Positions 45,918 to 46,007 of a stretch of 46,007 nt of DNA are shown one piece after another; within the stretch, counting starts at the first letter, position 1, and each line of letters starts with the position of its first letter. This stretch comes from Enterococcus rivorum (GTDB taxonomy: Bacteria; Bacillota; Bacilli; Lactobacillales; Enterococcaceae): the NCBI RefSeq assembly GCF_001742285.1, contig NZ_MIEK01000022.1, forward strand, positions 1 through 46,007, given 5' to 3'. Made by a program: the position numbers and the translations under genes. The notes beneath the pieces were generated by a model. That model was not told the DNA's origin. It made no database searches and saw nothing but the letters and a program-made list of their open reading frames with translations.

Positions 45918-46007
45918 TGCCCGGCATGGTCAAACTCTAACGGGTTAAAGTCCCGAGTACGTCCAAGTAACGGAAAGTACCTAGTCGAAAACAAGGGTGT
46001 CCATGGT
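45918..46007 (+). mobile_element. Probable 5' end of a group II intron (domain I), cut by the window edge
   Basis: Right after the T-box terminator comes a structured, GC-richer sequence with the hairpin CGGGTTAAAGTCCCG and phrases such as GGAAAGTACCTAGTCG and AAGGGTGTCCATGGT. These are familiar from domain I of bacterial group II introns. Class C introns insert just behind terminator hairpins, which is what is seen. The 5' GUGYG boundary was not clearly identified. Confidence 0.45.

Overview
The window is Gram-positive (Firmicutes), low-GC DNA. Gene content and order fit an enterococcus close to Enterococcus faecalis: recR-tmk-darA-holB-ricT-yabA-rsmI, dinB, nrdG/nrdD, a Bce-type peptide-antibiotic ABC transporter and dltXABCD are a chromosomal block I recognise from that species. 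The species call rests on synteny and protein resemblance from memory, not on a search.

Layout. (1) 1-2.1 kb: the 3' part of a rolling-circle Rep/MobT-like gene, then an IS110-family insertion sequence. (2) 2.1-7.9 kb: a graveyard of LXG-type (type VII secretion) polymorphic-toxin C-termini and immunity genes. It holds a toxin-30-like domain with a probable immunity gene, two near-identical toxin/immunity cassettes (one toxin fused in frame to its immunity gene, the other frameshifted), and a barnase-like toxin with a barstar-like inhibitor. At least three further decayed cassette pieces follow. Terminator hairpins precede most toxin fragments and no LXG N-terminus is present, so they look like silent donor cassettes. 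(3) 8.0-13.16 kb: a type I-B (Tneap/Cst-like) CRISPR effector operon, cas6-cas8b(cst1)-cas7(cst2)-cas5-cas3. cas3 stops just before its helicase DExH motif, at a junction with a conjugation coupling-protein gene. No cas1/cas2/cas4 and no array are visible. (4) 13.15-25.9 kb: a rearranged Tn916-like integrative conjugative element (ICE). It carries a 5'-truncated FtsK-like coupling protein, a two-gene PLP-enzyme cargo operon (decarboxylase plus aminotransferase), an oriT-like hairpin cluster, a MobT relaxase fused in frame to the C-terminal two-thirds of a VirB4 ATPase, a VirB6-like membrane protein, a lysozyme/CHAP hydrolase, a lipoprotein, a DUF3173 protein and a tyrosine integrase ending just upstream of recR. 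(5) 25.97-45 kb: ordinary chromosome. (6) 45-46 kb: a T-box leader whose terminator is followed directly by sequence resembling domain I of a group II intron.

Working together. The ICE keeps integrase and part of its transfer apparatus but lacks TcpE- and TcpC-like genes in the window, and two of its genes are deletion fusions, so self-transfer looks doubtful. The Cas genes could still form a Cascade complex but no functional Cas3. In the chromosomal part, the Bce-type transporter sits beside dltXABCD, which D-alanylates teichoic acids; both concern cationic-peptide defence. Visible regulation includes an SOS box in the dinB promoter, two NrdR-type boxes upstream of nrdD, and the T-box.
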